From the NCBI GenBank assembly GCA_003612585.1, contig RAZH01000007.1, positions 62,001 through 126,000 of the forward strand: a stretch of 64,000 nucleotides of DNA, given 5' to 3'. Positions 50,371 to 59,286 of this stretch are shown in pieces (position 1 is the stretch's first letter; each line of letters begins with the position of its first letter). A program made the translations under genes and the position numbers. The notes under the pieces were generated by a model. That model worked only from the letters and a program-made list of their open reading frames with translations, searched no databases and was not told the DNA's origin. Origin of the DNA: a bacterium 1XD42-54. GTDB taxonomy: Bacteria; Bacillota; Clostridia; Lachnospirales; Lachnospiraceae.

Positions 50371-51437
50371 AACTTAACCTCCTTTTTTCTGCCAAACCTT
50401 TTTTTGAAAAACTTACAGATTCCATCTACCGAAAACTCACGGCTTCCCATAATGCCTTTTCGTGCAAACAGGACGATTGCCATGATAATAACAGAAAATA
50501 CAACCTTTCGGAAACCGGCACGCAAAAACGGGACCTTGAAATCTCCGATTTTCGTTTCCACATCCAGGAAACGCAGCCACCACTCCGAGCATGCGATAAA
50601 CAGAAACGATGCGATGCAGCTTCCCGTCACACTTCCGAGTCCTCCGATCACGACAATCAGAAGAATCTCATACGTCATAGCTGATTTAAAAGTCTGTGAC
50701 TGAATGGAGGACTGATACATGGCCAGAAGGCCGCCGCCCACTCCTGCAAAAAACGAAGAGATACAAAACGCCATTCGTTTATGCTTTGCAAGGTTAATGC
50801 CCATAGCCTCTGCCGCGATCTCATCATCGCGGATGGCCTTGAACGCCCGTCCGTACGAAGAATGAATCACGAGTACCATCACTGCGATACAGACACCGCA
50901 GACCAGAAACGGGAACGTCACGGATGTAAAGCTCGGATATTTCCGGAGCATATTAGAACCGTTCGTGATTGGTCCCAGCACATCCCACTGGAAAAATGCG
51001 CGAATGATCTCTGCAAAACCAAGTGTTGCAATCGCCAGATAATCACTCTTCAGCCGCAGCACCGGAAGGCCGATCAGCCAGGCAAAGGCTGCTGCCAGAA
51101 TGCCGGAAGCCAGAAGGCCCGCAAACACCGGCACGGAAAACTGAATCACGCCGCCATGAAAATACTGATACACAGACGCGCGTGCATCCACGGGTATCGT
51201 CAGAACCGCATACGCATAGGCGCCGATCAGCATAAAACCGGCCTGTCCCAGAGAGAACAATCCTGTAAAACCATTCAGAAGATTCATGGAAACTGCCACC
51301 AGAGAGTAAATACATCCCTTTTTCAGTACCGTGAGCGCAATGTGCGTCGCCGGAAGCCTCTGCTCCAGAATCATAATCACCGCAAGCAGCGCCAGAAGAA
51401 GCAGCGCTGAGATTATTATATTTTTCTTTTTTCCCAT
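50367..51437 (-). CDS. livM: Branched-chain amino acid ABC permease LivM
   Basis: 356 residues, about eight to ten helices, with the LivM loop ATLGFAEIIRAFFQWDVLGPITNGSN and cytoplasmic coupling segment GRAFKAIRDDEIAAEAMGINLAKHKRMAF. The basic C-terminus (KKRFGRKKEVKL) is cytoplasmic. ATG 51437 is selected because GAGGTGG overlaps the alternative GTG at 51446. It lies 14 bp downstream of livH. Confidence 0.94.
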   Translation of the reverse strand: MGKKKNIIISALLLLALLAVIMILEQRLPATHIALTVLKKGCIYSLVAVSMNLLNGFTGLFSLGQAGFMLIGAYAYAVLTIPVDARASVYQYFHGGVIQFSVPVFAGLLASGILAAAFAWLIGLPVLRLKSDYLAIATLGFAEIIRAFFQWDVLGPITNGSNMLRKYPSFTSVTFPFLVCGVCIAVMVLVIHSSYGRAFKAIRDDEIAAEAMGINLAKHKRMAFCISSFFAGVGGGLLAMYQSSIQSQTFKSAMTYEILLIVVIGGLGSVTGSCIASFLFIACSEWWLRFLDVETKIGDFKVPFLRAGFRKVVFSVIIMAIVLFARKGIMGSREFSVDGICKFFKKRFGRKKEVKL

Positions 51438-51451
51438 AACAGCCACCTCTC

Positions 51452-52336
51452 TTACACTTTATCCGTTGCCTTTTCGCCAAACAGACCAGTCGGCTTGACG
51501 ATGAGGATAACGATCAGAAGCGCAAACGTGAATGCGTCTGAAAACGTCGTCCATCCAAGGCCTTTGATGATATTTTCACAGATACCGATAATAAATGCGC
51601 CGATCACAGCGCCCGGAATCGAGCCGATTCCGCCGAATACCGCAGCGACAAAAGCTTTCAGCCCCGGCATTGCTCCGGAAGTAGGAACAACGGATGCATA
51701 ATTTGTAAAATACAAAAGCGAACCGACTGCTGCCAGAAAAGAACCGATCACAAAGGTCATACTGATGATATTGTCTACCTTAATTCCCATCAGACGGCTC
51801 GTCTCAAAGTCATTTGCCACAGAGCGCATCGCCATACCGATTTTCGTGTGATTGATCAGCTGCATCAGTGCAAACACCAGAACAATCGTCAACACCGGCG
51901 TCACAACAGTAACAATTTTTGTAGTTGCCGGACCGATCTTGATCGTGTTGGAAATGATCGGAATCGCCGGATAAGTCTGTGCAAGACCACCTGTTATGTA
52001 AAGTGCCAGATTCTGAAGCAGATAAGATACTCCGATCGCTGAAATCATAACAGACATACGCGGCGCATTGCGCAGTGGTTTATAGGCTACACGTTCCACC
52101 ACCAGGCCGAGAACTACCGTCGCAACCAGCGTCAGCGGAATGGAAAGATACAGCGGCATGATTGTAGAGGAATACACCAGAACCAGCGCTGCCACCGTAA
52201 AAATATCACCGTGAGCAAAATTGATGAGCCTGAGAATGCCGTAAACCATCGTATAACCGATGGCAATCAGGGCATACTGGCCGCCCACAGAAATTCCGGC
52301 CAAAAGATATGGCAGGTTTTTGCTGATAAAATCCAT
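51452..52336 (-). CDS. livH: Branched-chain amino acid ABC permease LivH
   Basis: 294 residues, about eight helices. It carries LRLINFAHGDIF and ERVAYKPLRNAPRMSVMISAIGVSYLLQN, plus the coupling loop TKIGMAMRSVANDFETSRLMGI, diagnostic for LivH. ATG 52336 is the family start; an extension to 52381 lacks a site. It lies about 205 bp after livK, behind a strong hairpin that could reduce transporter mRNA relative to binding protein mRNA. Confidence 0.94.
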   Translation of the reverse strand: MDFISKNLPYLLAGISVGGQYALIAIGYTMVYGILRLINFAHGDIFTVAALVLVYSSTIMPLYLSIPLTLVATVVLGLVVERVAYKPLRNAPRMSVMISAIGVSYLLQNLALYITGGLAQTYPAIPIISNTIKIGPATTKIVTVVTPVLTIVLVFALMQLINHTKIGMAMRSVANDFETSRLMGIKVDNIISMTFVIGSFLAAVGSLLYFTNYASVVPTSGAMPGLKAFVAAVFGGIGSIPGAVIGAFIIGICENIIKGLGWTTFSDAFTFALLIVILIVKPTGLFGEKATDKV

Positions 52337-52412
52337 AACAAAAAAGCTCCCTTCTCTTCGGAACAGAAAAATATTCTGCATTGTCCCAAATTTTCATAAA
52401 AATAAACTCAAG

Positions 52413-52516
52413 AAAAAGGCTGCCGCAGGATGCTTATGAGAAAACTGTTTCTTTGCCTGCCATCCATGATATCCGGACAGCAGACCGGAACAAAGCTTCC
52501 CAGCGCCTCCTGCGGC
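52413..52516 (-). terminator. Attenuating hairpin between livK and livH
   Basis: GCCGCAGGA and TCCTGCGGC (perfect 9-bp stem) enclose about 77 bases that include further pairing, then AGCCTTTTTCTT on the minus strand. It starts about 26 bases after the livK stop. Partial read-through would give more binding protein than permease. Confidence 0.7.
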
Positions 52517-52541
52517 ACCCCTTACTCATTCTGCTTTTAAA

Positions 52542-53702
52542 TTAGTTAACGCCCTGTTCTGCCACGAAATCCCACTGAGCAGTCTCGGTATTTGCTACCT
52601 TAACGTATGCGGTATCACGGATTGCATCGCCGTTTACATCGTCAAATGCGATTGCACCGGTAACGCCTGTGCAGGTAGTGCTCGGAAGAGCCTCTGTCAC
52701 TGCTGCCGGGTCCGTAGAGCCAGCATTCTTGAGTGCCTCAAGTGCTGTAAAGTATGCATCATATCCCATTGCCGTAACTGCCGCAACGGTGTCGTTTCCG
52801 CCGTTGTTTGCCAGGTTGGTGCTGTCTGCATTGATCCACTCTTTGATGCCGCTATCAAACTCCTCGTTTCCACCTTCCTGATAGAATGTGGTTACATATA
52901 CCTGAATATTTTTGCCTTCTGCTGCGCTCAGGATAACATTAGAATCCCATGTATCGCCTGCCAGAAGCGGCATTTCAGCACCCTGGGAAGCTGCCGTATC
53001 AATAATGAGCTGAGCTGCCTCTGTGGAAGTCGGAGCAAAAATAACATCTGCGCCTTCGTTGATGGCTGTCGTAATATAAGAAGTAAAGTCAGCATTTCCT
53101 TCCGGGAAGGTGTCCTGAATTACTTCACCGCCAAGACCCTGAAATGCCTCTGAGAAGTAGAAACCAAGACCTGCTGAATAATCATCACCAAGTTTTGTCA
53201 GAACGTATGCTTTCTTTGCCTCAAAATTGTCTGCTGCAAAGTTTGCAAGTACGGTACCCTGGAACGGGTCCAGGAAGCAGATACGGAAATAGTGATCGTT
53301 TCCTTCTGTTACCTGCGGATTGGTACAGGTAACGCCGATTGCCGGAACGCCTGCCTGCTCAAATGTCGGAGCTGCTGCGATCGCTGCGCCGGAACCATAT
53401 GTACCAAGAACTACGGATACGCCCTCGCTCACAAGCTGGGAAGCTGCTGTCGGAGCTTTCTCAGCAGAGGATTCATTGTCTACTACTACCAGCTCCACAT
53501 TATACTCTGTTCCGCCAATCTCAACGGTCGGAGCCACACTGTTTGCATACTGAATACCAAGCGTCTCCTGCTTGCCGCCTGCACCGTTATCTCCGGATGC
53601 CGGCTCAAAAACACCGATCTTCACTGTCTCTGCCGCCGAAACGCTCATCGTACCTGCAAAACACATTGCCGCGCATACTGCTAATGCAACCATTTTCTTC
53701 AT
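52542..53702 (-). CDS. livK: Branched-chain amino acid substrate-binding protein LivK
   Basis: 386 residues. A signal peptide ends VSAAET; the mature part is a type I periplasmic-binding fold (VKIGVFEPASGDNGAGGKQETLGIQYA, SAEKAPTAASQLVSEGVSVVLGTYGSGAAIAAAP, YFRICFLDPFQGTVLANFAADN). It delivers Leu/Ile/Val or a related ligand to LivHMGF. There is no clear lipobox (LAVCAAMC has the wrong residues before Cys), which is unusual for a Gram-positive binding protein. AGGAGG precedes the ATG. Confidence 0.93.
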   Translation of the reverse strand: MKKMVALAVCAAMCFAGTMSVSAAETVKIGVFEPASGDNGAGGKQETLGIQYANSVAPTVEIGGTEYNVELVVVDNESSAEKAPTAASQLVSEGVSVVLGTYGSGAAIAAAPTFEQAGVPAIGVTCTNPQVTEGNDHYFRICFLDPFQGTVLANFAADNFEAKKAYVLTKLGDDYSAGLGFYFSEAFQGLGGEVIQDTFPEGNADFTSYITTAINEGADVIFAPTSTEAAQLIIDTAASQGAEMPLLAGDTWDSNVILSAAEGKNIQVYVTTFYQEGGNEEFDSGIKEWINADSTNLANNGGNDTVAAVTAMGYDAYFTALEALKNAGSTDPAAVTEALPSTTCTGVTGAIAFDDVNGDAIRDTAYVKVANTETAQWDFVAEQGVN

Positions 53703-53780
53703 AACAACTACCTCCTGTTTTCGATTTCTCTTTTTTGAATTCGAAGGCTTTATCCTTGTAAAGTCTCAAACACATATTTT

Positions 53781-53809
53781 ATTCTAGTCCGGTTTTGTCC
53801 GTATTGCAA
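53781..53809 (-). promoter_or_regulatory. Promoter of the liv operon
   Basis: Minus strand TTGCAA (53804-53809), 17-base spacer, TAGAAT (53781-53786), about 75 bases upstream of livK. Confidence 0.65.
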
Positions 53810-53913
53810 GGACTTTTGTTCGCTGTACGTACAAAAAACAATTTTCCGCATCAGGCGGCCATTTGTCCGATTGTTCTTTCACTCGTGCACATTTATTTTT
53901 TCACGTGTGCTTT

Positions 53914-55161
53914 TTATTTCTCGCTTTTCCCGGTCTCCTCTTCTTTTCGCCGCAGAATATCATACACATCTGCCAAACCTTCCAGATCAACCCAAAGCTT
54001 CTGTTTCGGATGCGGAGCGCTTTCCATCTGATTTCCCTCTTCATCAAAAATTGCCGCAACGCGCACCAGAACATCTCTGCCATCCGGCTTCATAATCTCA
54101 ATCTCTTCGCCGACTGAAAATTTATTGCGTTGCTCAATCAGATAGCAACCGTCCGCTCTTTGCTCGCCTATAATTCCGAGGTACGTATACTCTTTCACAT
54201 ACGTATTGCTGTCATAAATCTGCGACTCGTCCCCTGGTTTTCCATAAAAAAATCCGGTCGTAAACTGGCGGTACGTACAGTTCGAAATCTGCTCCTGATA
54301 CCATGCCATGTTTGCTGCATACTGTTTTGGGTCCCTCTGGTAGTCATCCAGCGCTTTCCGATACGTCCGGGCCACGGTTGCCACATAGAGGGCCGTTTTC
54401 ATACGCCCTTCTATTTTCAAACTGTCAATCCCGGCTTCCACAATATCCGGAATATGTTCAATCATACACAGGTCCTTGGAGTTGAAAATAAAGGTTCCCC
54501 GCTCATTCTCCTCCACCGGCAGATACTCTCCGGGCCTTGTCTCCTCCATAACCGCATATTTCCATCTGCAAGGATGCGTACACGCGCCCTGATTCGCATC
54601 TCTTCCCGTAAAATAATTGCTGAGCAGGCACCGCCCGGAATAGGAAATGCACATCGCCCCATGTATAAAGCTTTCAATCTCCATCTCCGGCGGTATATTT
54701 GCACGGATTTCCTGTATCTCAGCAAGTGAGAGTTCCCGCGCAGAAACTACCCGCTTCGCCCCAAGCTCCCACCAGAAACGGTAGGTTGCATAGTTCGTGT
54801 TATTTGCCTGCGTGCTGATGTGGCGTTCGATCTCCGGGCACACTTCTTTTGCAATCATGAAAACACCGGGATCTGCAATAATCAGCCCATCCGGCCCGAT
54901 CATTTTTAATTCCTCAAAATACTGCCGTACTCCATTCAAATCCTCATTGTGAGCCAGAATATTGGCCGTCACATATACCTTTACCCCGTATTCATGCGCA
55001 AAGGCAATCCCCTCCCGCATTTCCTCCATCGAAAAATTCTTCGCCTTTGCACGAAGGCCAAAAGCCTCCCCGCCGATATACACGGCATCCGCGCCAAAAA
55101 TCACGGCTGTTTTCAACACCTCCAGGCTGCTTGCCGGGATCAATAATTCCGGATGTCTCAC
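53914..55161 (-). CDS. U32-family peptidase (YrrN/RlhA-like)
   Basis: 415 residues. The barrel contains PELLIPASSLEVLKTAVIFGADAVYIGGEAFGLRAKAKNFS, VYVTANILAHNED, ISTQANNTNYATYRFW, ESFIHGAMCISYSGRCLLSNYFTGRDANQGACTHPCRW with the conserved Cys cluster, and SLKIEGRMK. Members are annotated as peptidases but several (RlhA, TrhP, UbiU/V) act in RNA or cofactor hydroxylation. GTG 55161 with AGGAGG upstream is the start. It follows the O-methyltransferase gene, as yrrN follows yrrM in B. subtilis. Confidence 0.92.
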   Translation of the reverse strand: MRHPELLIPASSLEVLKTAVIFGADAVYIGGEAFGLRAKAKNFSMEEMREGIAFAHEYGVKVYVTANILAHNEDLNGVRQYFEELKMIGPDGLIIADPGVFMIAKEVCPEIERHISTQANNTNYATYRFWWELGAKRVVSARELSLAEIQEIRANIPPEMEIESFIHGAMCISYSGRCLLSNYFTGRDANQGACTHPCRWKYAVMEETRPGEYLPVEENERGTFIFNSKDLCMIEHIPDIVEAGIDSLKIEGRMKTALYVATVARTYRKALDDYQRDPKQYAANMAWYQEQISNCTYRQFTTGFFYGKPGDESQIYDSNTYVKEYTYLGIIGEQRADGCYLIEQRNKFSVGEEIEIMKPDGRDVLVRVAAIFDEEGNQMESAPHPKQKLWVDLEGLADVYDILRRKEEETGKSEK

Positions 55162-55310
55162 GTCTTTTCCTCCTTTTGTATACCTGAAAATTATTTCTAA
55201 CCTATACGCAAGTACGCCCCGGCATACTGCTGCGAGGCGCACATATTTTCTGCATAATTCTTATCATTTTCGGTTCCGTTTCTGTCTGTCGTTCCTGCTT
55301 CTTTGACCGT

Positions 55311-56006
55311 TTATCTTTCTTTCCCCTGGCACTGCGCTTCGCATTGTCTCCATTCGATCGTCTCACTTTGTTTGACAGTGACAGCCGCCCCGTCCCCTAC
55401 TGGAACAATTGAAGTCAGCAGTCCATCCGTGTGCTTCAATACATAAAGATATTCCCGCATTCTCTTGTAAATCGTGCGGTTCCGGCGTTCCACTGCGTAA
55501 TGCGATTCAATGATATCGCCGTCCTGCAATACATTGTCTGAGACCAGAATCCCTCCGGTGCGAAGCAGCCGCAGTGCTTCCGGCAGAAAATGGATATACT
55601 GGCCCTTTGCCGCATCCATAAAAATCATATCATAAGGGCCATCCAGGGTACGCATAATTTCCAGCGCATCTCCCTCCAAAAGCGTAATCCGACGCTCCAT
55701 ACCGGATGCCGCAAAATTATCCCTGGCCTGTGGAATCCGCTTTTCATACTTTTCAATTGTTGTAATATGACAGTTTGCATCTGTATTTTCTGCCATTAAG
55801 ATTGCCGAAAATCCCACTGCTGTTCCGACCTCGAGAATCTTGTCAGGCCTATGCATGGCCAGCAGGACACGAAGAAAACTCTGCATGTCCTTTCGGATAA
55901 TCGGAACCTCATGTGCCAGCGCATCCCGCTCCAATGCATCGAGAAACGCTCCATTCCCTGCATCGAGCGATGCAATGTATGCTGCCATCCGCTCCTGGAC
56001 GATCAT
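55311..56006 (-). CDS. SAM-dependent O-methyltransferase, YrrM/TrmR type
   Basis: 231 residues with the class I Rossmann methyltransferase motif KILEVGTAVGFSAILMA, ITTIEKYEKRIPQA, and the metal-binding DMIFMDAAKGQY typical of the COMT-like O-methyltransferase family. In B. subtilis the yrrM product (TrmR) methylates 5-hydroxyuridine at tRNA position 34, consistent with its U32 neighbour. It starts at ATG 56006, overlapping ylbF by 4 bases. Confidence 0.9.
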   Translation of the reverse strand: MIVQERMAAYIASLDAGNGAFLDALERDALAHEVPIIRKDMQSFLRVLLAMHRPDKILEVGTAVGFSAILMAENTDANCHITTIEKYEKRIPQARDNFAASGMERRITLLEGDALEIMRTLDGPYDMIFMDAAKGQYIHFLPEALRLLRTGGILVSDNVLQDGDIIESHYAVERRNRTIYKRMREYLYVLKHTDGLLTSIVPVGDGAAVTVKQSETIEWRQCEAQCQGKER

Positions 56007-56344
56007 ATGACCTCCTGCTCATCGAGATCCACTGCTCCGGCAACATCCGCCATAATTCGCTGTAAGATCCGACATACTCTCAATTCTGATTCCAGAAATT
56101 CATGTACAAGTGCATTCTTCCGGAATTCCTCATAGTCCCTGCACAGACGTTCCTGCTCCCCATACATATCGAGAGGCTCCTGTGCATTCTGCACCGCAAA
56201 AACATGCCGCCGGAAATCATTGATCTCCTGGCGCAGACCGGGTTCCATGCGAACAGCATCGCGCACCTGGCAGAACCGGACGTATTCTTTGCTCTCCTGT
56301 ATGGCCTGAATCAGCGCCTCCGTACATTTTTCTATCGTTTCCAT
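56003..56344 (-). CDS. YlbF/YmcA-family regulator
   Basis: 113 residues, all helical: ALIQAIQESKEYVRFCQVRDAVRMEPGLRQEINDFRRHVFAVQNA, the YlbF (Com_YlbF, DUF964) pattern. In B. subtilis YlbF, YmcA and YaaT form a complex that directs RNase Y in mRNA maturation. Here the gene lies 20 bp after RNase J, which suggests a link to that nuclease instead or as well. ATG 56344 is the family start. Confidence 0.85.
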   Translation of the reverse strand: METIEKCTEALIQAIQESKEYVRFCQVRDAVRMEPGLRQEINDFRRHVFAVQNAQEPLDMYGEQERLCRDYEEFRKNALVHEFLESELRVCRILQRIMADVAGAVDLDEQEVI

Positions 56345-56364
56345 AAATTTAACCCGCTTATGTT

Positions 56365-58056
56365 TTATTCCACTTCCATAATAATCGGCAGAATCATCGG
56401 GCGCCGTTTTGTGCGTTTCCACAGAAAATCTCCCAGAGAATCCCGGATGGTATTCTTAATCTTGGACCAGTCTGTCACATGATGGCTGTTACAATATGAC
56501 ATTGCGTCTTCGACAATGTTGCGCGCTTCATCCATCAGATCTTCTGCTTCTCGTACATACACAAAACCTCTTGATACAATATCCGGCCCGGCCAGAATCT
56601 GACCTGTATAGCGTTCCAGTGTAAGCACCGCAATCACGATGCCATCCTCAGCCAGATGCTGTCTGTCACGCAGCACGATATTCCCGACGTCTCCGACTCC
56701 GAGACCATCTACAAGAATGGTTCCTGTCTGTACATGACCGGCTACCCGCGCCTTCTCGCTGTTCATCTCCAGCACATCTCCCGGTTTCAGCAGATAAATA
56801 TGATCTTTTGCTATACCAAGGCTCTCTGCGATCTGCGCCTGTGCTTTCATATGGCGGTACTCACCGTGAACCGGAACCGAATACTTTGGACGCACCAGAG
56901 AATACATCAGCTTAATTTCCTCCTGGCACGCATGGCCTGAGGTATGCGCATTCTGGAAGATAACATTTGCGCCTTTCATGGACAGCTCATTGATTACCTT
57001 TGAGACTGCTTTCTCATTGCCCGGAATCGGGTTAGAACTGAAAATAACCGTATCTCCCGGCTTAATTGATACCTTTTTATGCATATTCGCAGCCATCCGG
57101 GAAAGCGCTGCCATGGATTCTCCCTGGCTGCCTGTCGTAATCAGCACCATCTGCTCATCCGGATAATTTTTCATCTGTTCCAGCTCGATCAGTGTATTTT
57201 CCGGAATGTTCAGATACCCCAGTTCGGAGGCAGTCTGGATAATATTCACCATGCTGCGGCCTTCCACAACCACTTTTCGCCCGTACTTGTAAGCCGAATT
57301 AATAATCTGCTGTACACGGTCCACGTTCGATGCAAAAGTTGCAATAATAATCCGTGTATTGTGATGCTCTGAAAACAGATTGTCAAATACGTGGCCGATG
57401 GTGCGTTCCGATGCCGTAAACCCTGGCCGTTCTGCATTCGTACTGTCACACATAAGCGCAAGCACGCCCTTTTTTCCGATCTCCGCAAAGCGCTGCAAAT
57501 CAATCGCATCTCCAAACACGGGGGTATAATCTACTTTAAAATCGCCCGTATGCACCACAATCCCCGCCGGTGAATAAATAGCCAGCGCTACTGCATCCGC
57601 AATACTGTGATTTGTTTTGATAAATTCAATGCGAAATTCCCCGAGATTGATCGACTGTCCGGGCTTTACCACCTTTCGTTTTGTTGTGCGCATCAGGTTG
57701 TGTTCTGTCAACTTGCGCTCAATCAGGCCCATAGTCAGTTTCGTCGCGTATAATGGCACGCTGAGTTCTTTCAGGATATAGGGCAGCGCTCCGATATGGT
57801 CTTCATGACCGTGCGTAAAGACAATTCCCTTTACCCGGTCTATATTTTCTTTTAAATATGTGACATCCGGAATCACCAGATCAATTCCCAGCATATCGTC
57901 CTCCGGGAAAGCAAGTCCGCAGTCTACAACTACAATACTGTTGTTGTATTCAAATGCCGTCATATTCATTCCGATCAGTCCAAGTCCGCCGATCGGTATA
58001 ATTTTCAGATTTTCATTTTTTTCCTTTTTTTCATTTTTATTCCGTTCTTTTCTCAA
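56365..58056 (-). CDS. rnj: Ribonuclease J
   Basis: 563 residues. The metallo-beta-lactamase core has FTHGHEDHIGALPY, HTGDFKVDYTPV and MCDSTNAERPGFT; the beta-CASP insert has TFASNVDRVQQIINSA and HTSGHACQEEIKLM; and a C-terminal domain ends DFLWKRTKRRPMILPIIMEV. It is an essential endo- and 5'-3' exonuclease for rRNA and mRNA processing. The start is TTG 58056 with GGAGG upstream. The N-terminus has a Lys/Glu/Asn-rich arm. Confidence 0.95.
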   Translation of the reverse strand: MRKERNKNEKKEKNENLKIIPIGGLGLIGMNMTAFEYNNSIVVVDCGLAFPEDDMLGIDLVIPDVTYLKENIDRVKGIVFTHGHEDHIGALPYILKELSVPLYATKLTMGLIERKLTEHNLMRTTKRKVVKPGQSINLGEFRIEFIKTNHSIADAVALAIYSPAGIVVHTGDFKVDYTPVFGDAIDLQRFAEIGKKGVLALMCDSTNAERPGFTASERTIGHVFDNLFSEHHNTRIIIATFASNVDRVQQIINSAYKYGRKVVVEGRSMVNIIQTASELGYLNIPENTLIELEQMKNYPDEQMVLITTGSQGESMAALSRMAANMHKKVSIKPGDTVIFSSNPIPGNEKAVSKVINELSMKGANVIFQNAHTSGHACQEEIKLMYSLVRPKYSVPVHGEYRHMKAQAQIAESLGIAKDHIYLLKPGDVLEMNSEKARVAGHVQTGTILVDGLGVGDVGNIVLRDRQHLAEDGIVIAVLTLERYTGQILAGPDIVSRGFVYVREAEDLMDEARNIVEDAMSYCNSHHVTDWSKIKNTIRDSLGDFLWKRTKRRPMILPIIMEVE

Positions 58057-58178
58057 TCTGCACCTCCATGCTCATTAAATATTATATTATTTCCCACGAG
58101 AACAGCGGAATACCTATGTATTCCGTTCTCCAAGTTTTCTGTATGATTTTTCTGTTTAAATTTTTTCTCTTTATCTTC

Positions 58179-58442
58179 TCAGAGCTCAATATCCACGTCC
58201 TCTAAAAGCTCTGCAAAAATTTTCGATACTGCTTCCAGTTCGCCGTCATCTTCTACAAAGGTATAGCACGCCTCTGCTTCTCCGTCCTTTGACAGATCCT
58301 TCAGAATGTATGCATCTGCCTCCTCATCCTCTGTCTCTGTCACCAGAAGATACGATACGCCGCCAATTCTGGTTTCTTCCACCACAAAGAACCCGACCGT
58401 TTTGTCTTCTCCGACCGGGCAAAACTCTATTTTTTTATTCAT
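58179..58442 (-). CDS. DUF1292 protein (YrzB-like)
   Basis: 87 residues, very acidic: [50 protein letters not shown], the DUF1292 pattern. Always found beside ruvX and ireB in Firmicutes; function unknown. AAGGGAA precedes the ATG. It overlaps the ruvX end by 8 bases. Confidence 0.88.
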   Translation of the reverse strand: MNKKIEFCPVGEDKTVGFFVVEETRIGGVSYLLVTETEDEEADAYILKDLSKDGEAEACYTFVEDDGELEAVSKIFAELLEDVDIEL

Positions 58443-58872
58443 CTTTTTCCCTTCCGTGGCTGTCGAGATATCCTTGCAGAATATACACAGCCGCAATCAT
58501 ATCGACGTATTCTTTTCGATTCTCACGCCGGACACCGCCTTCCATCAATGCGCGGTTCGCGGCCACTGTCGTCAGCCGCTCATCCCACATCGTCACTGTA
58601 AGGCCTGTCCGCCGTTCCAGCATCTCTTTAAATGCCAGCGTTTTTTCTGCCCGTTCTCCGATTGTATTGTTCATATTTTTCGGAAATCCAAGTACAAGAG
58701 AAGTCACTTCGTACTCCCGGATCAACTCCTCAATCCGGGCTAGTGTCCTGCGCAGCTTGTTTTCCGATTCCCGGCGGATGATTTCAATTCCCTGTGCCGT
58801 AAGTCCCAGCGGATCGCTGATCGCAACCCCTACGGTCTTGGAACCGAAATCAAGCCCCATAATGCGGATCAT
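58435..58872 (-). CDS. ruvX: Putative Holliday junction resolvase RuvX / pre-16S nuclease
   Basis: 145 residues of the YqgF/RuvX RNase H-like fold: [23 protein letters not shown] with the first catalytic Asp, [22 protein letters not shown], and [19 protein letters not shown]. It processes the 5' end of 16S rRNA in E. coli. ATG 58872 is chosen with AGGAGGC upstream; it overlaps the ireB stop by 4 bases. Confidence 0.93.
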   Translation of the reverse strand: MIRIMGLDFGSKTVGVAISDPLGLTAQGIEIIRRESENKLRRTLARIEELIREYEVTSLVLGFPKNMNNTIGERAEKTLAFKEMLERRTGLTVTMWDERLTTVAANRALMEGGVRRENRKEYVDMIAAVYILQGYLDSHGREKDE

Positions 58873-59144
58873 TCCGCCTCCTGCTGCCAAGATTTATGCT
58901 TGATGTATTCTCTTAAAAGCTCCTCTACCAGCTCATCGCGTTCTACTTTCATAATCATGCTGCGTGCATTTTTGTGGTTCGTAATGTACGTAGGGTCCCC
59001 CGACATAATATAACCTACAATCTGATTCACCGGATTGTAGCCCTTTTCTGTCATTGCGTTGTATACAATATCAAGTACCGTCTTCACGCGTACTTCAGGG
59101 TCTGCGCTGAAGTTAAAATACTGTGTGTTATTAATATCTGCCAT
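58869..59144 (-). CDS. ireB: IreB-family regulatory phosphoprotein
   Basis: 91 residues: [55 protein letters not shown], diagnostic of IreB (DUF965, B. subtilis YrzL). In Enterococcus it is phosphorylated by the Ser/Thr kinase IreK and modulates cell-wall stress. First gene of the ireB-ruvX-DUF1292 unit, behind a promoter and two Spo0A-like boxes. Confidence 0.95.
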   Translation of the reverse strand: MADINNTQYFNFSADPEVRVKTVLDIVYNAMTEKGYNPVNQIVGYIMSGDPTYITNHKNARSMIMKVERDELVEELLREYIKHKSWQQEAE

Positions 59145-59190
59145 CTTTCCACGTCCTTATTCGCTTCTGTATCTTCATCAATTAATATAC

Positions 59191-59219
59191 ATTCTAATAT
59201 AATTCGAAAAATAATTCAA
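59191..59219 (-). promoter_or_regulatory. Promoter of the ireB operon
   Basis: Minus strand TTGAAT (59214-59219), 17-base spacer, TAGAAT (59191-59196), about 45 bases before ireB. Confidence 0.7.
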
Positions 59220-59238
59220 TCCCTTTCCCGGAATCCTT

Positions 59239-59266
59239 TTCGACATTTCCAGAAATTCTTTCGACA
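59239..59266 (-). promoter_or_regulatory. Two Spo0A-like boxes upstream of ireB
   Basis: Perfect TGTCGAA on the minus strand at 59239-59245 and 59260-59266, 21 bases apart (two helical turns), 20 bases upstream of the -35. The 0A-box consensus is TGTCGAA. Spacing suggests cooperative activator binding. Confidence 0.5.
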
Positions 59267-59286
59267 GAACCTGCCTCTTTGCTTGC

